Below are positions 8,235 to 17,253 of a stretch of DNA of 64,000 nucleotides, piece after piece (positions within the stretch are counted from its first letter, which is position 1; the number at the start of each line of letters is the position of its first letter). Under the pieces are notes generated by a model that saw only the letters and a program-made list of their open reading frames with translations, did no database searches and was not told the DNA's origin. The translations under genes were made by a program, and so were the position numbers. The stretch is from Leptolyngbyaceae cyanobacterium JSC-12 (GTDB taxonomy: Bacteria > Cyanobacteriota > Cyanobacteriia > Leptolyngbyales > Leptolyngbyaceae), in NCBI GenBank assembly GCA_000309945.1, contig CM001633.1, forward strand, positions 1,572,723 through 1,636,722, read 5' to 3'.

Positions 8235-8402
8235 TTACAGCATGAACTCCAACGACACCTCGCGTTTGAATGAATCTTGGGGAGTATTGGATGAGCGCTG
8301 GATAGCATTAGGGTGGGGAAGCGCTGATATGATTGCCCCAATGATTCCAAGCAATACCATCAACCGAAGCAAGACTGTTTGAGTGTTAAATTTAGGATTC
8401 AT
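8235..8402 (-). CDS. Small secreted or membrane protein, 55 residues
   Basis: ATG at 8402 is preceded by an excellent ribosome-binding site (AGGAGGAATCA, core GGAGG six bases upstream). The product starts MNPKFNTQTVLLRLMVLLGI, giving a positively charged start and a hydrophobic segment to about residue 28, then a polar tail ending EFML. This fits a signal peptide or a single-span protein. It is divergent from the protease lipoprotein gene at 8613. The family is not recognised; the translation signal makes a real gene likely. Confidence 0.6.
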   Translation of the reverse strand: MNPKFNTQTVLLRLMVLLGIIGAIISALPHPNAIQRSSNTPQDSFKREVSLEFML

Positions 8403-8612
8403 TGATTCCTCCTAGAGCGGTTGCGTCATGCAGAAACACTGACGGTTAATCTTTGGTCTTCGATCCACTCCTCGCTCCACTACCTGATAGGACGGTTCAC
8501 TGACTGGCATAGTTCCTTCACACAACATGTTTTTTCCAATGTTGTTTCAATGTCACTGGGATGGAACTCTATACCTAGACTTTATGATTCACACGTTGCC
8601 TAGGCTGGTTTT

Positions 8613-9470
8613 ATGCAAAAGCACCCGCTTATCAACTCAGCGTTCCTGCTAGTTAGCACAGGTCTCTTAGGAACTTTTGGCTGTCAATCCACTTCAACTT
8701 CGCCTTTATCGACTTCTGTTGCGCCCAGCCCCAGTATTGTGGCTTCTCCACTGCCTGATACCTCATCTCAACCCCTTAGGACAGATGAGATATATCAGTT
8801 GGCGATTAAGAAAGCGAAAAGTGCTCAAAATATTAGCCGCTCTGCATTGTCTGAGGATGATTGGAACCTGGTTACCAGCCGCTGGCAGCAGGCAATTGAT
8901 TATCTCAAGGCATTACCACCCTCAAGTCCTTACCAGGCAATGGCGAAGAAAAAGCTGGCTGAGTTTGAGAAAGAGCGGATAGCGGCTCAAAAACGGGCAG
9001 AACAGGCAAAACTAGCAATGGAGCGGAATCAATCGACTGGAGCCTTAATTACGGAGCCACTACAGGTCAACAGCGCGATCGCCAGGTCGCCAGAGACTGG
9101 CAGAGTGTTTCAAGCCAAAATCAAACGCCGAGCTGGAGGCACCCCCGTGATTGATGTAATGTTTAACGGCAAACAAACTTTTGAAATGATTGTGGATACG
9201 GGAGCGAGCGGCACCGTGATTACGCAACCAATGGCAGAGGCACTAGGGGTGCAGATTATTGGCAAAACCAAAGTCAACACGGCTAGCCAGGTAGGAGTGG
9301 AAGTCCCGCTGGCATATGTGGAATCGATCTCAGTGGGAGGGGCTGTCGTGAAAGAATTGGTTGTGGCGATCGGCAACAACGCTCTGGATATTGGTCTACT
9401 GGGTCACGACTTTTTTAGCGACTATGATGTGACGGTGAAACAAGATGTGGTGGAGTTTCGCAAGCGGTAG
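8613..9470 (+). CDS. Retropepsin-like aspartic protease, lipoprotein
   Basis: The 285-residue product begins with a lipoprotein signal peptide (hydrophobic to about residue 22, lipobox GTFGC with Cys24), so it is probably anchored at the membrane facing the periplasm. Residues about 110-140 are charged and helical. The C-terminal domain (about 165-285) is a clan AA retropepsin-like fold with the catalytic motif IVDTGASGTVITQ and a second hydrophobic motif near LDIGLLGHDFF. Such single-domain proteases act as homodimers. Its last 56 bases overlap the 3' end of the convergent permease gene. The substrate is unknown. Confidence 0.85.
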   Translation: MQKHPLINSAFLLVSTGLLGTFGCQSTSTSPLSTSVAPSPSIVASPLPDTSSQPLRTDEIYQLAIKKAKSAQNISRSALSEDDWNLVTSRWQQAIDYLKALPPSSPYQAMAKKKLAEFEKERIAAQKRAEQAKLAMERNQSTGALITEPLQVNSAIARSPETGRVFQAKIKRRAGGTPVIDVMFNGKQTFEMIVDTGASGTVITQPMAEALGVQIIGKTKVNTASQVGVEVPLAYVESISVGGAVVKELVVAIGNNALDIGLLGHDFFSDYDVTVKQDVVEFRKR

Positions 9471-10512
9471 GCTTCGCAGATTTTACTTGCAGGATCGATT
9501 CGCTCAGCCCCTGTCCTAGCAAAGCAAACAGTACTAACATTCCCTGAATTACACCAGCAAGGGCAGATTCCAGATTGAGCGCTAAAGGAAGCTGCAAACT
9601 ACCGACATTCAACGCGCTGAAGAAAAAAGCAACTGGAAGAATCAACCAGGCGTTGAGTCCAATTAACATGGCAATGAGCAACGCCAAGAAACCCAAGCCG
9701 CTAGAAATACTGGGAATCAAGCGATGGAAAACTGCAAGCACTTGCAGTGCTCCGGCGAGTCCGGCAAAACATCCACAAATGGCAAACGCACCCATCAATT
9801 GCCGCACCGAGGGAATACCCAGTACGTAGGAGGCGCGCAGATTTTGTCCTACGGCACGTAATTGCAACCCAAAATAGGTGCCTCGCAATACGAGAAGTGT
9901 TATGGCAACTGCCGCGATCGCAATCAATAGGGCGATCGGGCTAGCTTCCGTATTGCCAAAGGTGGGCAGCCACAACTTCTCTGGAAATGGCTCCGTGCCA
10001 CTCATGGATGCCACGCCTTCCTTCTTCCAGGGACCAAATATCAAGTATAGTGCCAGCCCATCAGCAACAAAGTTCAGTCCCAATCCGGCAAAAATTTCGT
10101 TAATGCGCCCATACACATTCAGCACCGCCGCTAGCAAGCCCCACACCACACCCCCCAAGCCACCGATCGCGATCGCTAGCAGCATCACTAATGTAGGCGG
10201 CAGACTATCTTGCATCAGGCGGATGATGAACGTTGCGGCAATCGCACCAACGGTAATTTGTCCCTCAATTCCCAGGTTGTAGAGTCCGGCGGTGAAGGTA
10301 AACAACAGTCCACTAGTACACAATAACAAGGGCACCAGCGTTGCCATCACTCGCCCCAGGCGATCGGGCGTGCCAAATGCACCTGTCCACATACTGAAAA
10401 TCACCTGAATCGGGTTTCCACCCGCCAGCACAATGATAATGCCGACCAGAATTAAAGACAGGATAACTGCCCCAACTTGGTAGCGAAGCATTTTAGACAA
10501 TGGCAGATTCAT
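9415..10512 (-). CDS. ABC transporter permease, nucleoside/BMP type (BPD_transp_2 family)
   Basis: This 365-residue integral membrane protein has eight or more hydrophobic helices and the family hallmark FTAGLYNLGIEGQITVGA (about residues 73-90). It resembles the YufP-type permeases that work with BMP/Med family nucleoside-binding lipoproteins. It would form half of an inner-membrane channel; the second permease, ATPase and binding protein are not adjacent. The C-terminal tail after about residue 340 (KPTACETPPHLVSPSHHSR) is polar, and its coding bases overlap the end of the convergent protease gene. It therefore looks like a read-through extension. The start overlaps the stop of the upstream 95-residue gene by four bases (ATGA). 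Confidence 0.83.
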   Translation of the reverse strand: MNLPLSKMLRYQVGAVILSLILVGIIIVLAGGNPIQVIFSMWTGAFGTPDRLGRVMATLVPLLLCTSGLLFTFTAGLYNLGIEGQITVGAIAATFIIRLMQDSLPPTLVMLLAIAIGGLGGVVWGLLAAVLNVYGRINEIFAGLGLNFVADGLALYLIFGPWKKEGVASMSGTEPFPEKLWLPTFGNTEASPIALLIAIAAVAITLLVLRGTYFGLQLRAVGQNLRASYVLGIPSVRQLMGAFAICGCFAGLAGALQVLAVFHRLIPSISSGLGFLALLIAMLIGLNAWLILPVAFFFSALNVGSLQLPLALNLESALAGVIQGMLVLFALLGQGLSESILQVKSAKPTACETPPHLVSPSHHSR

Positions 10513-10796
10513 AGATTTGGTTCTGAATTTGCTGGGGTGGAGTCTACAAAGTTTGCGGCTTCTTCTTCCAATGCTTCTTGGATAAACAAGCGGGCCAGGC
10601 GGTTGTAATTCCCAGCTCCCATGTATTTGGGAAACTTATGTTCTCGACTGTAGAGCCAAACCAGTTCATCCAGCAAGAAGATGCGAATATCTTGCGTCCA
10701 GCTTTTGCATTGAGGAATCAATGATTTTGCTGTATTTAATGCATCTGTCCAGCGCTCAAATTCTTGCTCAAAATCGCGGGTTACCACTCGAAACAT
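10509..10796 (-). CDS. Conserved hypothetical protein, 95 residues
   Basis: A small soluble acidic protein (MFRVVTRDFEQEFERW through LDELVWLYSREHKFPKYMG). It has no membrane segment and a strongly helical character. Its stop overlaps the start of the ABC permease gene by four bases, so the two are translationally coupled. That may reflect operon packing rather than shared function. I recognise no domain, although similar cyanobacterial proteins of this size are likely. Confidence 0.75.
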   Translation of the reverse strand: MFRVVTRDFEQEFERWTDALNTAKSLIPQCKSWTQDIRIFLLDELVWLYSREHKFPKYMGAGNYNRLARLFIQEALEEEAANFVDSTPANSEPNL

Positions 10797-10829
10797 TGTG
10801 TACCTTTGCCTGTGGGTGTGTTTCAGAAA

Positions 10830-11315
10830 TTATCCGCCCTTGTAGCCCTCATCGACCAATAAATCCGATTGTTTTGCCGCTGCCACTGCTAACACATCAC
10901 AACGCTCGTTTTCAAGATTGCCCGCATGTCCTCGCACCCACTTGAAAGTGACATCATGTTTCTCGCACAGTTCCAATAACTGCTCCCACAAATCAGGATT
11001 CACGGCATTCTCAGTTTTGTTGCGCTTCCAGCCGTTTGCGCGCCACTTTTTTGCCCAACCTTTTGTCATTGCATTGACCACGTATTGCGAGTCTGAGTAG
11101 AGCGTCACCTTGCAGGGAAATTTCAATGCCTGCAAGCCTGCGATCGCCCCCATGATCTCCATACGGTTATTGGTTGTCAGCCGATACCCAGCGGAAAGCT
11201 CTTTGCGATGCCCCTCACACAGCAGCACCACCCCATACCCGCCCGGTCCCGGATTGCCCAGGCACGCGCCATCGGTGTAGATTTCGACAACTTTTGTAGG
11301 TGTGGAATTGGTCAT
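10830..11315 (-). CDS. rnhA: Ribonuclease HI
   Basis: The 161-residue product is a full-length bacterial RNase HI, which cuts the RNA strand of RNA-DNA hybrids such as R-loops and lagging-strand primers in the cytoplasm. All landmarks are visible: [14 protein letters not shown] with the first catalytic Asp, [10 protein letters not shown] with the Glu, [12 protein letters not shown] with the second Asp, and [17 protein letters not shown] with the active-site His and last Asp. The basic protrusion [16 protein letters not shown] is also present. It lies 33 bases upstream of the 95-residue gene on the same strand and may head a three-gene transcript. Confidence 0.96.
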   Translation of the reverse strand: MTNSTPTKVVEIYTDGACLGNPGPGGYGVVLLCEGHRKELSAGYRLTTNNRMEIMGAIAGLQALKFPCKVTLYSDSQYVVNAMTKGWAKKWRANGWKRNKTENAVNPDLWEQLLELCEKHDVTFKWVRGHAGNLENERCDVLAVAAAKQSDLLVDEGYKGG

Positions 11316-11340
11316 GGGGGAAGGGGGGAGGAGGTCAGAT

Positions 11341-11448
11341 TTATCTACTGCTAGTTAAGACTCGCCACACAATGAATAAAAGAAAGCTAATGTAGCCAAA
11401 TACCATCAGCCAATCCTGCCAGCTTGGTGGCAATCCAATGTTATCCAT
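11341..11448 (-). CDS. Putative 35-residue single-span membrane protein
   Basis: The frame from ATG 11448 to TAA 11341 encodes [20 protein letters not shown] and [15 protein letters not shown]. It has one membrane span with a basic C-terminus. The purine-rich GAGAAAAAGG lies immediately before the ATG, which is close for a ribosome-binding site. It sits 25 bases upstream of rnhA on the same strand. The amphipathic start and clean span resemble small thylakoid or membrane-complex peptides, but I cannot name it. Confidence 0.45.
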   Translation of the reverse strand: MDNIGLPPSWQDWLMVFGYISFLLFIVWRVLTSSR

Positions 11449-11519
11449 CCTTTTTCTCGTCTCAATCTAACCTACATTTCTGGCAGGCATGAAGTCCTAC
11501 CCCTACAGTGCCTGATGCA

Positions 11520-11774
11520 TTAATCTGGGAACGCGACTCCGGTTGCTGGGTCACGAATATATAACCCCAGCGTCAGGGTTCGCAGCACTTCATCCCAAAT
11601 GGGGGTCATGCGTTCAGCTTGGTCTGCCCAATAATCGAAAGTGATCAAACGTTACACGTTGGAGCCAAGTCCAATGCAGATTTTGTACCCAGGCTTGGAG
11701 TTCCAGCGATGATCAGCTTTTAACTCCAGGGTTTCCTTCATCCAGTTGGGAGTTCCTTTATTGCGTTTGCCCAT
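11520..11774 (-). pseudogene. Decayed small cyanobacterial protein gene (in-frame stop)
   Basis: From ATG 11774 the frame reads MGKRNKGTPNWMKETLELKA, then DHRWNSKPGYKIC, and meets TAA at codon 41. The same frame then stays open for 43 codons to the next stop, with a sensible sequence (FDYWADQAERMTPIWDEV, then LGLYIRDPATGVAFPD). The N-terminal part resembles a cyanobacterial small-protein family I recall with an ELK-DHRWK-KPGYKI motif. Around the stop another frame reads QRVTFD, so a frameshift is as likely as a single CAA-to-TAA change. It lies just downstream of the glycogen debranching gene. Confidence 0.5.
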
Positions 11775-11862
11775 GCCACATTAACCTCATGACGTTGAGA
11801 TTCCACAACTAAACTGCGAACATCATAGCGAATCGGTTAAAGTTTCCTTTTGATTGAGTCTT

Positions 11863-13878
11863 TTATCCCCTTAGCTTGTTTTCCAATTGTTCGATCGCCA
11901 TCCAGGCTCTAAGGACTTCAGCAACCGTCCATGCCTGAGCAAAGCACCCTCGTGGAGTGAATGGTGCGTCCCCGTCAAAAATTTCGCTGAGGCTGCCCAG
12001 CCCATGCGCAAATAGATGATTCATCATGGGTTCCAAAAATTCGCGGGCTCGATTTGGGTTGTTATACACACGCAGGTGTGCCAGCACAAAGGGTCCCAAA
12101 AGCCACCCCCAAACGGTGCCTTGGTGATAAGCTCCATCTCGCTGCATGGGTGAGCCAATGTATTTGCCCTGATAGGCAGAGTCATCCGGAGAGAGCGATC
12201 GCAAGCCGTGGGAAGTTAACAGCGCTTGTCCGCACACATCCACTACTCCTTTTTGTTGCACTTGCGATAGGGGACTTTCAGGCAGGGATACAGCAAAAAG
12301 CTGATTAGGGCGAAGTGAGGCATCATCCCCATCGGGACCATCTAACACGTCATAGCAATAGCCCAGATCAGGGTTCCAGAAGCGGCTAAACCGGGCAAGG
12401 GCACGATCAGCGATCGCGTCATATTCCTGATGGGGTTTGCCAATGCGGCGTGCCAGTTTGGCGATCGTGCGGAGTGCATTAAACCACAGGGCATTCACTT
12501 CTACAGGTTTGCCGATCCGCGGCGTCACCACCCAGTCACCCACTTTCGCATCCATCCAGGTAAGTTGCACCCCTGTTTCTCCGGCGTAGAGCAGTCCATC
12601 GGCTGGGTCGAGGTGAATGTTAAAGCGAGTGCCACGGCAGTGCCAATTGATAATATCTGCCAGCACAGGAAACAATTCATGGATCAGGTCGTCATCCTCA
12701 GTGACAGCATAATAGGCGCGTAACGACTCAAAGTACCAGAGCGTTGCATCCACAGTGTTATATTCTGGGATTTCACCAGCATCCGGAAAGCGGTTGGGAA
12801 TCATTCCCTGATCGACGTAACGAGCAAAGGTACGTAAAATTGAGCGTGCCACCTCCGGTCGTCCTGTTTCTAAAGTTAAACCAGGCAGGCTGATCATCGT
12901 ATCTCGACCCCAGTCACTAAACCAGGGATAACCAGCAATGATGGTCTTGCCTTGAGGGTCTTCTGCAGAAGACCGATTGACAATGAATTGATCGGCGGCG
13001 AGCACCAGACGACTTGGAAATTCTGGATTCTCTCGGACTTCCACCGCCCGGTTAGATTTCCATAAGCCCATTAGTTTTTGATCGTAGCTCCTACGAATCT
13101 TGAGGGCGTTTTCTCCATTCAACGACAGCTTGTGATCAGTACTAGCTACCACTGTCAGAGTTTCGCCTACTGTTAAGTTGACTTGGAGGGTAGCGGCATG
13201 GAGGTGATCATCGCGATCGCTCAAGCCCCGTTCTCGCTCGGCTGCCAGATCGAAGCCATAATACCAGTCATGATTGGGAATAAACTCGGCGCGATCGCTC
13301 ATCAGCAGCATTGGTATGGCTTCAGGAAATGCTGAAATGTTAACGCCCCGCTCCACGGGCAGAATCGTCATTTGCCAGCCCTGAGCTTGAGTGCGGCTGT
13401 GATAATCGCGATAGTTGACCATGGCTTTCAGGGTCAAACTAAAGGGCTGGGTTGCTCGTAGCAGATTGTAATGAATGTACGTGGTGTTAACCCCTGGTTG
13501 CATCCAGATGCGTTTTTCCAGCAAAGCATCAGCGCAGGCATAACGCCATGTAGGCACAGAGCCTTCTAGACTAAACCGTTCAATTTGACGATAACCATGG
13601 GGTCCCACTGCTCCATCTGCCCAGCGATTAGTATGCAGTGGATAGTAGCGATCGCCATACAGTACCGTGTCATCTAACTTCGCCAGCAACAAAGTTCGTC
13701 CCAGAGGTGGTTTCAGAGCTGCTACCAACAATCCGTGATAACAACGGGTTAATAATCCTGCGATTGTTCCCGCTGCGTAACCGCCAATCCCATTTGTAAC
13801 CAGCCACTCCCGCGACTCTGCCAGTTCTAACTGTCCACAAATTTCTCGTCCAAAATTGATCTCCATCGACATACCCAT
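11863..13878 (-). CDS. Amylo-alpha-1,6-glucosidase (glycogen debranching enzyme, GH133-like)
   Basis: The 671-residue protein has the two-domain layout of bacterial/archaeal glycogen debranching enzymes. The N-terminal beta-rich domain (about 1-260, with LVTNGIGGYAAGT) precedes a C-terminal (alpha/alpha)6 catalytic domain. The latter has AGYPWFSDWGRDTMISLPGL, YNTVDATLWYFES and GTVWGWLLGPFV. It hydrolyses alpha-1,6 branch points of glycogen during dark catabolism. The length is typical. ATG 13878 was chosen because GGGAG lies just before it; ATGs at 13872 and 13866 are alternatives. It is a single gene, divergent from argG. Confidence 0.9.
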   Translation of the reverse strand: MGMSMEINFGREICGQLELAESREWLVTNGIGGYAAGTIAGLLTRCYHGLLVAALKPPLGRTLLLAKLDDTVLYGDRYYPLHTNRWADGAVGPHGYRQIERFSLEGSVPTWRYACADALLEKRIWMQPGVNTTYIHYNLLRATQPFSLTLKAMVNYRDYHSRTQAQGWQMTILPVERGVNISAFPEAIPMLLMSDRAEFIPNHDWYYGFDLAAERERGLSDRDDHLHAATLQVNLTVGETLTVVASTDHKLSLNGENALKIRRSYDQKLMGLWKSNRAVEVRENPEFPSRLVLAADQFIVNRSSAEDPQGKTIIAGYPWFSDWGRDTMISLPGLTLETGRPEVARSILRTFARYVDQGMIPNRFPDAGEIPEYNTVDATLWYFESLRAYYAVTEDDDLIHELFPVLADIINWHCRGTRFNIHLDPADGLLYAGETGVQLTWMDAKVGDWVVTPRIGKPVEVNALWFNALRTIAKLARRIGKPHQEYDAIADRALARFSRFWNPDLGYCYDVLDGPDGDDASLRPNQLFAVSLPESPLSQVQQKGVVDVCGQALLTSHGLRSLSPDDSAYQGKYIGSPMQRDGAYHQGTVWGWLLGPFVLAHLRVYNNPNRAREFLEPMMNHLFAHGLGSLSEIFDGDAPFTPRGCFAQAWTVAEVLRAWMAIEQLENKLRG

Positions 13879-14071
13879 TACTCTCCCGCTGCCCTAACCG
13901 CTCATCCTAATCCATGCATCGTCTTTGATTCTCCTGTCATTGCAGAATTTCAGAATGAATTTTGAATTAGAAGAGTGAGTAGGAAAGGGAATGAATTTGT
14001 ACCTTCCCTAACATGAATCTGTGTCCATTCGCTGGATAATGATCCAGTTGTTTCAAAGAACTGAGAGCATC

Positions 14072-15274
14072 ATGGGTCGCGCCAATAAAGTTGTCCTGGC
14101 TTATTCAGGCGGAGTGGATACCTCCGTTTGTATTCCCTACCTGAAGAACGAGTGGGGAGTGCAGGAAGTCATTACCCTAGCGGCTGACCTGGGGCAGGGA
14201 GCCGATATGGAGCCAGTCCGGAAGAAAGCATTGGATTCTGGCGCTGTGGAATCATTGGTGATTAATGCCACTGCAAGCTTCGTCAAAGATTACGCCTTTC
14301 CCGCTATTCAGGCGAATGCCTTATACGAAAATCGCTATCCCCTCTCAACTGCACTGGCTCGCCCGTTGATTGCCAAGCTATTGGTAGACGCGGCAGAGAA
14401 ATACGGTGCTGATGCGGTTGCTCACGGTTGTACAGGCAAGGGGAATGACCAAGTACGGTTTGATGTGTCAATCGCTGCGTTGAATCCTAGCCTGAAAGTC
14501 CTGACACCTGCCCGTGAATGGGGCATGAGCCGTGAAGAAACAATCGCCTACGGTGAAAAATTTGGCATTCCAGCCCCAGTGAAGAAATCCTCGCCCTACA
14601 GCATTGACGAAAATTTGCTGGGTCGGGCGGTGGAAGCCGGAATTCTGGAAGATCCCTGGGCAGAGCCCCCAGAAGACATTTACACCATGACTAAAGCGAT
14701 CGCCGACACCCCCGACGAACCAGAATATGTGGAAATTGGGTTTGAGCAGGGAGTCCCTGTAAGTTTGAATGGCAACGCCCTCTCCCCAGTTGACTTAATT
14801 ACAGAAATGAACGCGATCGCAGGTAGAAATGGCGTCGGACGCATCGACATGATCGAAAACCGTCTGGTCGGCATTAAATCCCGTGAAATCTACGAAACTC
14901 CTGCACTGCTAGTTTTAATCGATGCTCACCGAGATTTAGAAAGCCTCACCCTAACTGCTGATGTTACCCAATACAAATGCGGTATCGAACAAACCTACAC
15001 TCAACTGATCTACAATGGTCTGTGGTATAGCCCTCTGAGAGATGCACTCAACGCCTTCGTGCAAAAAACTCAGGAGCGAGTCAGTGGAACCGTGCGCGTC
15101 AAACTCTTCAAAGGCACCGCCGCCATTGTTGGACGAAAAGCCGAAAAATCTTTGTATACCCCTGCCCTAGCAACCTACGGAGCTGATGATATGTTTGATC
15201 ACAAAGCTGCCGAAGGCTTCGTCTATGTGTGGGGCTTACCCACTCGTGTTTGGGCAGAGACAGGACGGAAGTAG
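14072..15274 (+). CDS. argG: Argininosuccinate synthase
   Basis: ArgG joins citrulline and aspartate with ATP to give argininosuccinate, the penultimate step of arginine synthesis. The PP-loop motif [12 protein letters not shown] starts near residue 8, and the substrate loops ([25 protein letters not shown]) are intact. The start at 14072 (MGRANKVV) gives 400 residues, the usual length. A longer in-frame start at 14021 would add 17 unconserved residues. It lies alone, facing away from the debranching gene. About 170 bases of repeat-type DNA separate it from the next gene. Confidence 0.97.
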   Translation: MGRANKVVLAYSGGVDTSVCIPYLKNEWGVQEVITLAADLGQGADMEPVRKKALDSGAVESLVINATASFVKDYAFPAIQANALYENRYPLSTALARPLIAKLLVDAAEKYGADAVAHGCTGKGNDQVRFDVSIAALNPSLKVLTPAREWGMSREETIAYGEKFGIPAPVKKSSPYSIDENLLGRAVEAGILEDPWAEPPEDIYTMTKAIADTPDEPEYVEIGFEQGVPVSLNGNALSPVDLITEMNAIAGRNGVGRIDMIENRLVGIKSREIYETPALLVLIDAHRDLESLTLTADVTQYKCGIEQTYTQLIYNGLWYSPLRDALNAFVQKTQERVSGTVRVKLFKGTAAIVGRKAEKSLYTPALATYGADDMFDHKAAEGFVYVWGLPTRVWAETGRK

Positions 15275-15447
15275 CCAGAAGTAGCTGGAAGAAGATGAGG
15301 CAAAGGGGGAAGATATAAAGTCAGAAGTCAGGAGGATTGTGGATTATAGATTGTAGATTCAGACAACTACAATCCTCCAATCCCCATCCCTCCCCACTGC
15401 CCCCATCCTCAATCTTCAATCATCATTCCCCTATCTCTCTATCTCCC
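15275..15447 (+). repeat. Intergenic dispersed-repeat type sequence
   Basis: This spacer is built of motifs seen elsewhere in the window: AGTCAGAAGTCAGGAGG, GATTATAGATTGTAGATT, its near-inverse ACAATCCTCCAATCCCC, and a C/T-rich run. An open frame crosses it in phase with the following HAD gene but is compositionally repeat DNA, so I do not count it as coding. Confidence 0.5.
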
Positions 15448-16098
15448 ATGCCCTCTTCCCTTCCCCGAGTGATTTTTCTCGATGCAGTTGGCACACTGTT
15501 CGGTGTGCAAGGCAGCGTCGGTGAACAATATGCGAGAGTTGCCCACCGCTTTGGTGTGAATTTGCCGATTGAAGAAATTGATCGTGCCTTTATCAAAAGC
15601 TTCAAAGCGGCAGGAGTTCCAGCATTTGGCGACACTGATCCCTCCGAACTACAAGCAAAAGAATATACCTGGTGGCTGAATATTGCGGTTCAAACCTTCA
15701 AGGAAGCCAATGCATTTCATTGTTTCGCAGATTTTGGCGAGTTTTTTGCAGCCCTGTATGACTACTTTGAGACGGCAGACCCCTGGTTTGTCTATACCGA
15801 TGTATTTCCTATGCTGGAGCGCTGGCGGCAGTTAGGGATTCCGCTGGGAATTGTGTCGAACTTTGACTCGCGGATTTATGCAGTGTTGCGATCGCTCAAC
15901 TTAAAGCCTTACTTCTCTTCTATCACCATTTCCACCGAAGTTGGCTTTGCCAAACCCAATCCCCATGTGTTCGCGATCGCCTTACAGAAACACAACTGCT
16001 TCGCCGCAGACGCATGGCACATCGGCGATAGCTTTGACGAAGACTACCAGGCAGCCTGTGCCGCTGGGTTGCGAGGAATCTGGTTAAAGCGAAAATAA
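15448..16098 (+). CDS. HAD-superfamily hydrolase (DREG-2-like)
   Basis: This 216-residue haloacid dehalogenase-type phosphatase has motif I FLDAVGTLFG, in which the first Asp is the nucleophile and the usual second Asp is replaced by Val. Motif II is IVSNFDSR, motif III has Lys in GFAKPNPHVF, and motif IV is HIGDSFDEDY. The helical cap lies between motifs I and II. DxVGTL variants are typical of the DREG-2/HDHD3-like branch. ATG 15448 was chosen; upstream in-frame sequence is intergenic repeat. The substrate is not predictable. Confidence 0.85.
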   Translation: MPSSLPRVIFLDAVGTLFGVQGSVGEQYARVAHRFGVNLPIEEIDRAFIKSFKAAGVPAFGDTDPSELQAKEYTWWLNIAVQTFKEANAFHCFADFGEFFAALYDYFETADPWFVYTDVFPMLERWRQLGIPLGIVSNFDSRIYAVLRSLNLKPYFSSITISTEVGFAKPNPHVFAIALQKHNCFAADAWHIGDSFDEDYQAACAAGLRGIWLKRK

Positions 16099-16170
16099 AT
16101 TAGCTGAAAGAAGTGTGCATCCACAGATATGGACATGGATACGATTTCTTTATCAAGAAACTTGTAATTT

Positions 16171-16593
16171 CTATGGCTGAGAAGAGTTTGATTGAGATGA
16201 ATTGGTTGGAGGCGAAGTTGGTCTGGGTTCTTGCAAAACGGCAAATGCCAGAAACCAACCGATAACAATCCCTAAGCCGCCAAACCGCACGATTTGCCAG
16301 AAGGATTCTCTCAGACTGCCCCAGGTAAATAAACGACTTTCTAAATTCACTTCCAGTTCTTCAAGTTGAGTTTCAATCTGTGTTAGCTCTGCTTTTAATT
16401 GAGGCGTGGCGTGTTGTTTGATCTGGCGCTTCACGATTTCCTGTCGTTCCTGGAGTTGAGCTTGCGTTTCTAAATCCTGCTGAACTTGGATATATCGCTG
16501 CTTAAGTTCTTGTAGCGATCGCTCCACATTTGCCAGTTCCTGATCAAACTCCAAATCTTCAGGTTGCTGTCCATCGGTATCCCAGCGAGACAT
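16171..16593 (-). CDS. Conserved coiled-coil protein with C-terminal membrane anchor
   Basis: This 140-residue protein starts MSRWDTDGQQPEDLEFD. Residues about 20-100 form a long charged helix with heptad character (VERSLQELKQRYIQVQQDL, LKAELTQIETQLEELEVNL). One membrane span follows (FGGLGIVIGWFLAFAVL), then a Ser/Pro/Asn-rich tail. It is probably anchored with the coiled coil in the cytoplasm. ATG 16593 is preferred over 16656 because the longer form would overlap the divergent gene starting at 16640. No family name is known to me. Confidence 0.78.
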   Translation of the reverse strand: MSRWDTDGQQPEDLEFDQELANVERSLQELKQRYIQVQQDLETQAQLQERQEIVKRQIKQHATPQLKAELTQIETQLEELEVNLESRLFTWGSLRESFWQIVRFGGLGIVIGWFLAFAVLQEPRPTSPPTNSSQSNSSQP

Positions 16594-16639
16594 AGTAGAG
16601 TGAAAAAAATCAGCACTCTTAAGGATACCGCCACTTCCT

Positions 16640-16915
16640 ATGCTTAACGCTCCCATTCAATCCTCAAATTCTGCTTTGCAGCAATTCACTGCAGAAGAAC
16701 TTGCCCAGGCATTGATGCAAAAGTTAGCAATCACTGATAAAGACTGGCATCGCCTTAAAGCTAATCGTAAAGCCAGAGCCAGCGAACAAACGGCTGCCGC
16801 CCTTGTGCTCTTGCTTAAAGATCAGCCTGAAGAAGCGATCGCCCGCTTGCAACAAGCCACTGGCTGGCTTGATTGTTCCATCTCCGCACCTCCCTGTGAA
16901 ACCCATGGGAAGTAG
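16640..16915 (+). CDS. Small conserved cyanobacterial protein (DUF6439-like)
   Basis: A 91-residue soluble protein with a helical core (FTAEELAQALMQKLAITDKD, then ALVLLLKDQPEEAIARLQQA). It is typical of a small family widespread in cyanobacteria and, from memory, assigned as DUF6439. It is transcribed divergently from the coiled-coil membrane protein with about 46 bases between starts, so the two may share a promoter region. The function is unknown. Confidence 0.75.
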   Translation: MLNAPIQSSNSALQQFTAEELAQALMQKLAITDKDWHRLKANRKARASEQTAAALVLLLKDQPEEAIARLQQATGWLDCSISAPPCETHGK

Positions 16916-16971
16916 GAAATAGGGAGGGAATTGCCTAATTGGTGACAGGTGATGGGTGCCTAATTCCTTGG

Positions 16972-17253
16972 CTAACTCTCCTCTTCCTCTTTCACTTCAT
17001 CCCTGGAAGCAGGAAGCAGATGAAAAGCATTCATCGAATTAGTTGACTGACCAGATTGAGAAGCGATCGCGCTACTGGAGGTATGTGCAGTGTAGGATTG
17101 CAGGGCATGGGCAACAGGATGATACAACACTGTCAACAAGCAAGAACATCCTGCCAGCAACAACAGGTCTAACTCCTTGCTGGTGGGTTTTCGTCCCTTT
17201 GATTGATGCTTATAAAAGGGCTGAATTGTTGACACTTGCTGTATACCCTGCAT
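16972..17253 (-). CDS. Hypothetical protein with one hydrophobic segment, 93 residues
   Basis: ATG 17253 is preceded by AGAGAGGAACCC, a good ribosome-binding site. It is therefore preferred over ATG 17274, which would place that site inside the gene. The product begins MQGIQQVSTIQPFYKHQSKG, has a hydrophobic stretch LDLLLLAGCSCLLTVLYH (about 29-46), a Ser/Thr-rich middle and an acidic end (EVKEEEES). It may be a single-span membrane protein. No family is recognised, and conservation is uncertain. Confidence 0.5.
   Translation of the reverse strand: MQGIQQVSTIQPFYKHQSKGRKPTSKELDLLLLAGCSCLLTVLYHPVAHALQSYTAHTSSSAIASQSGQSTNSMNAFHLLPASRDEVKEEEES

Noticed and set aside
8421-8603. 60-codon plus-strand frame before the protease lipoprotein
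   Set aside because: No ribosome-binding site and no sensible protein character; the region is better explained as promoter and leader for the flanking divergent genes.
15337-15447. N-terminal extension of the HAD hydrolase
   Set aside because: The 37 extra codons are Ser/Pro/His-rich and are encoded by dispersed-repeat DNA; the conserved domain starts right after ATG 15448.
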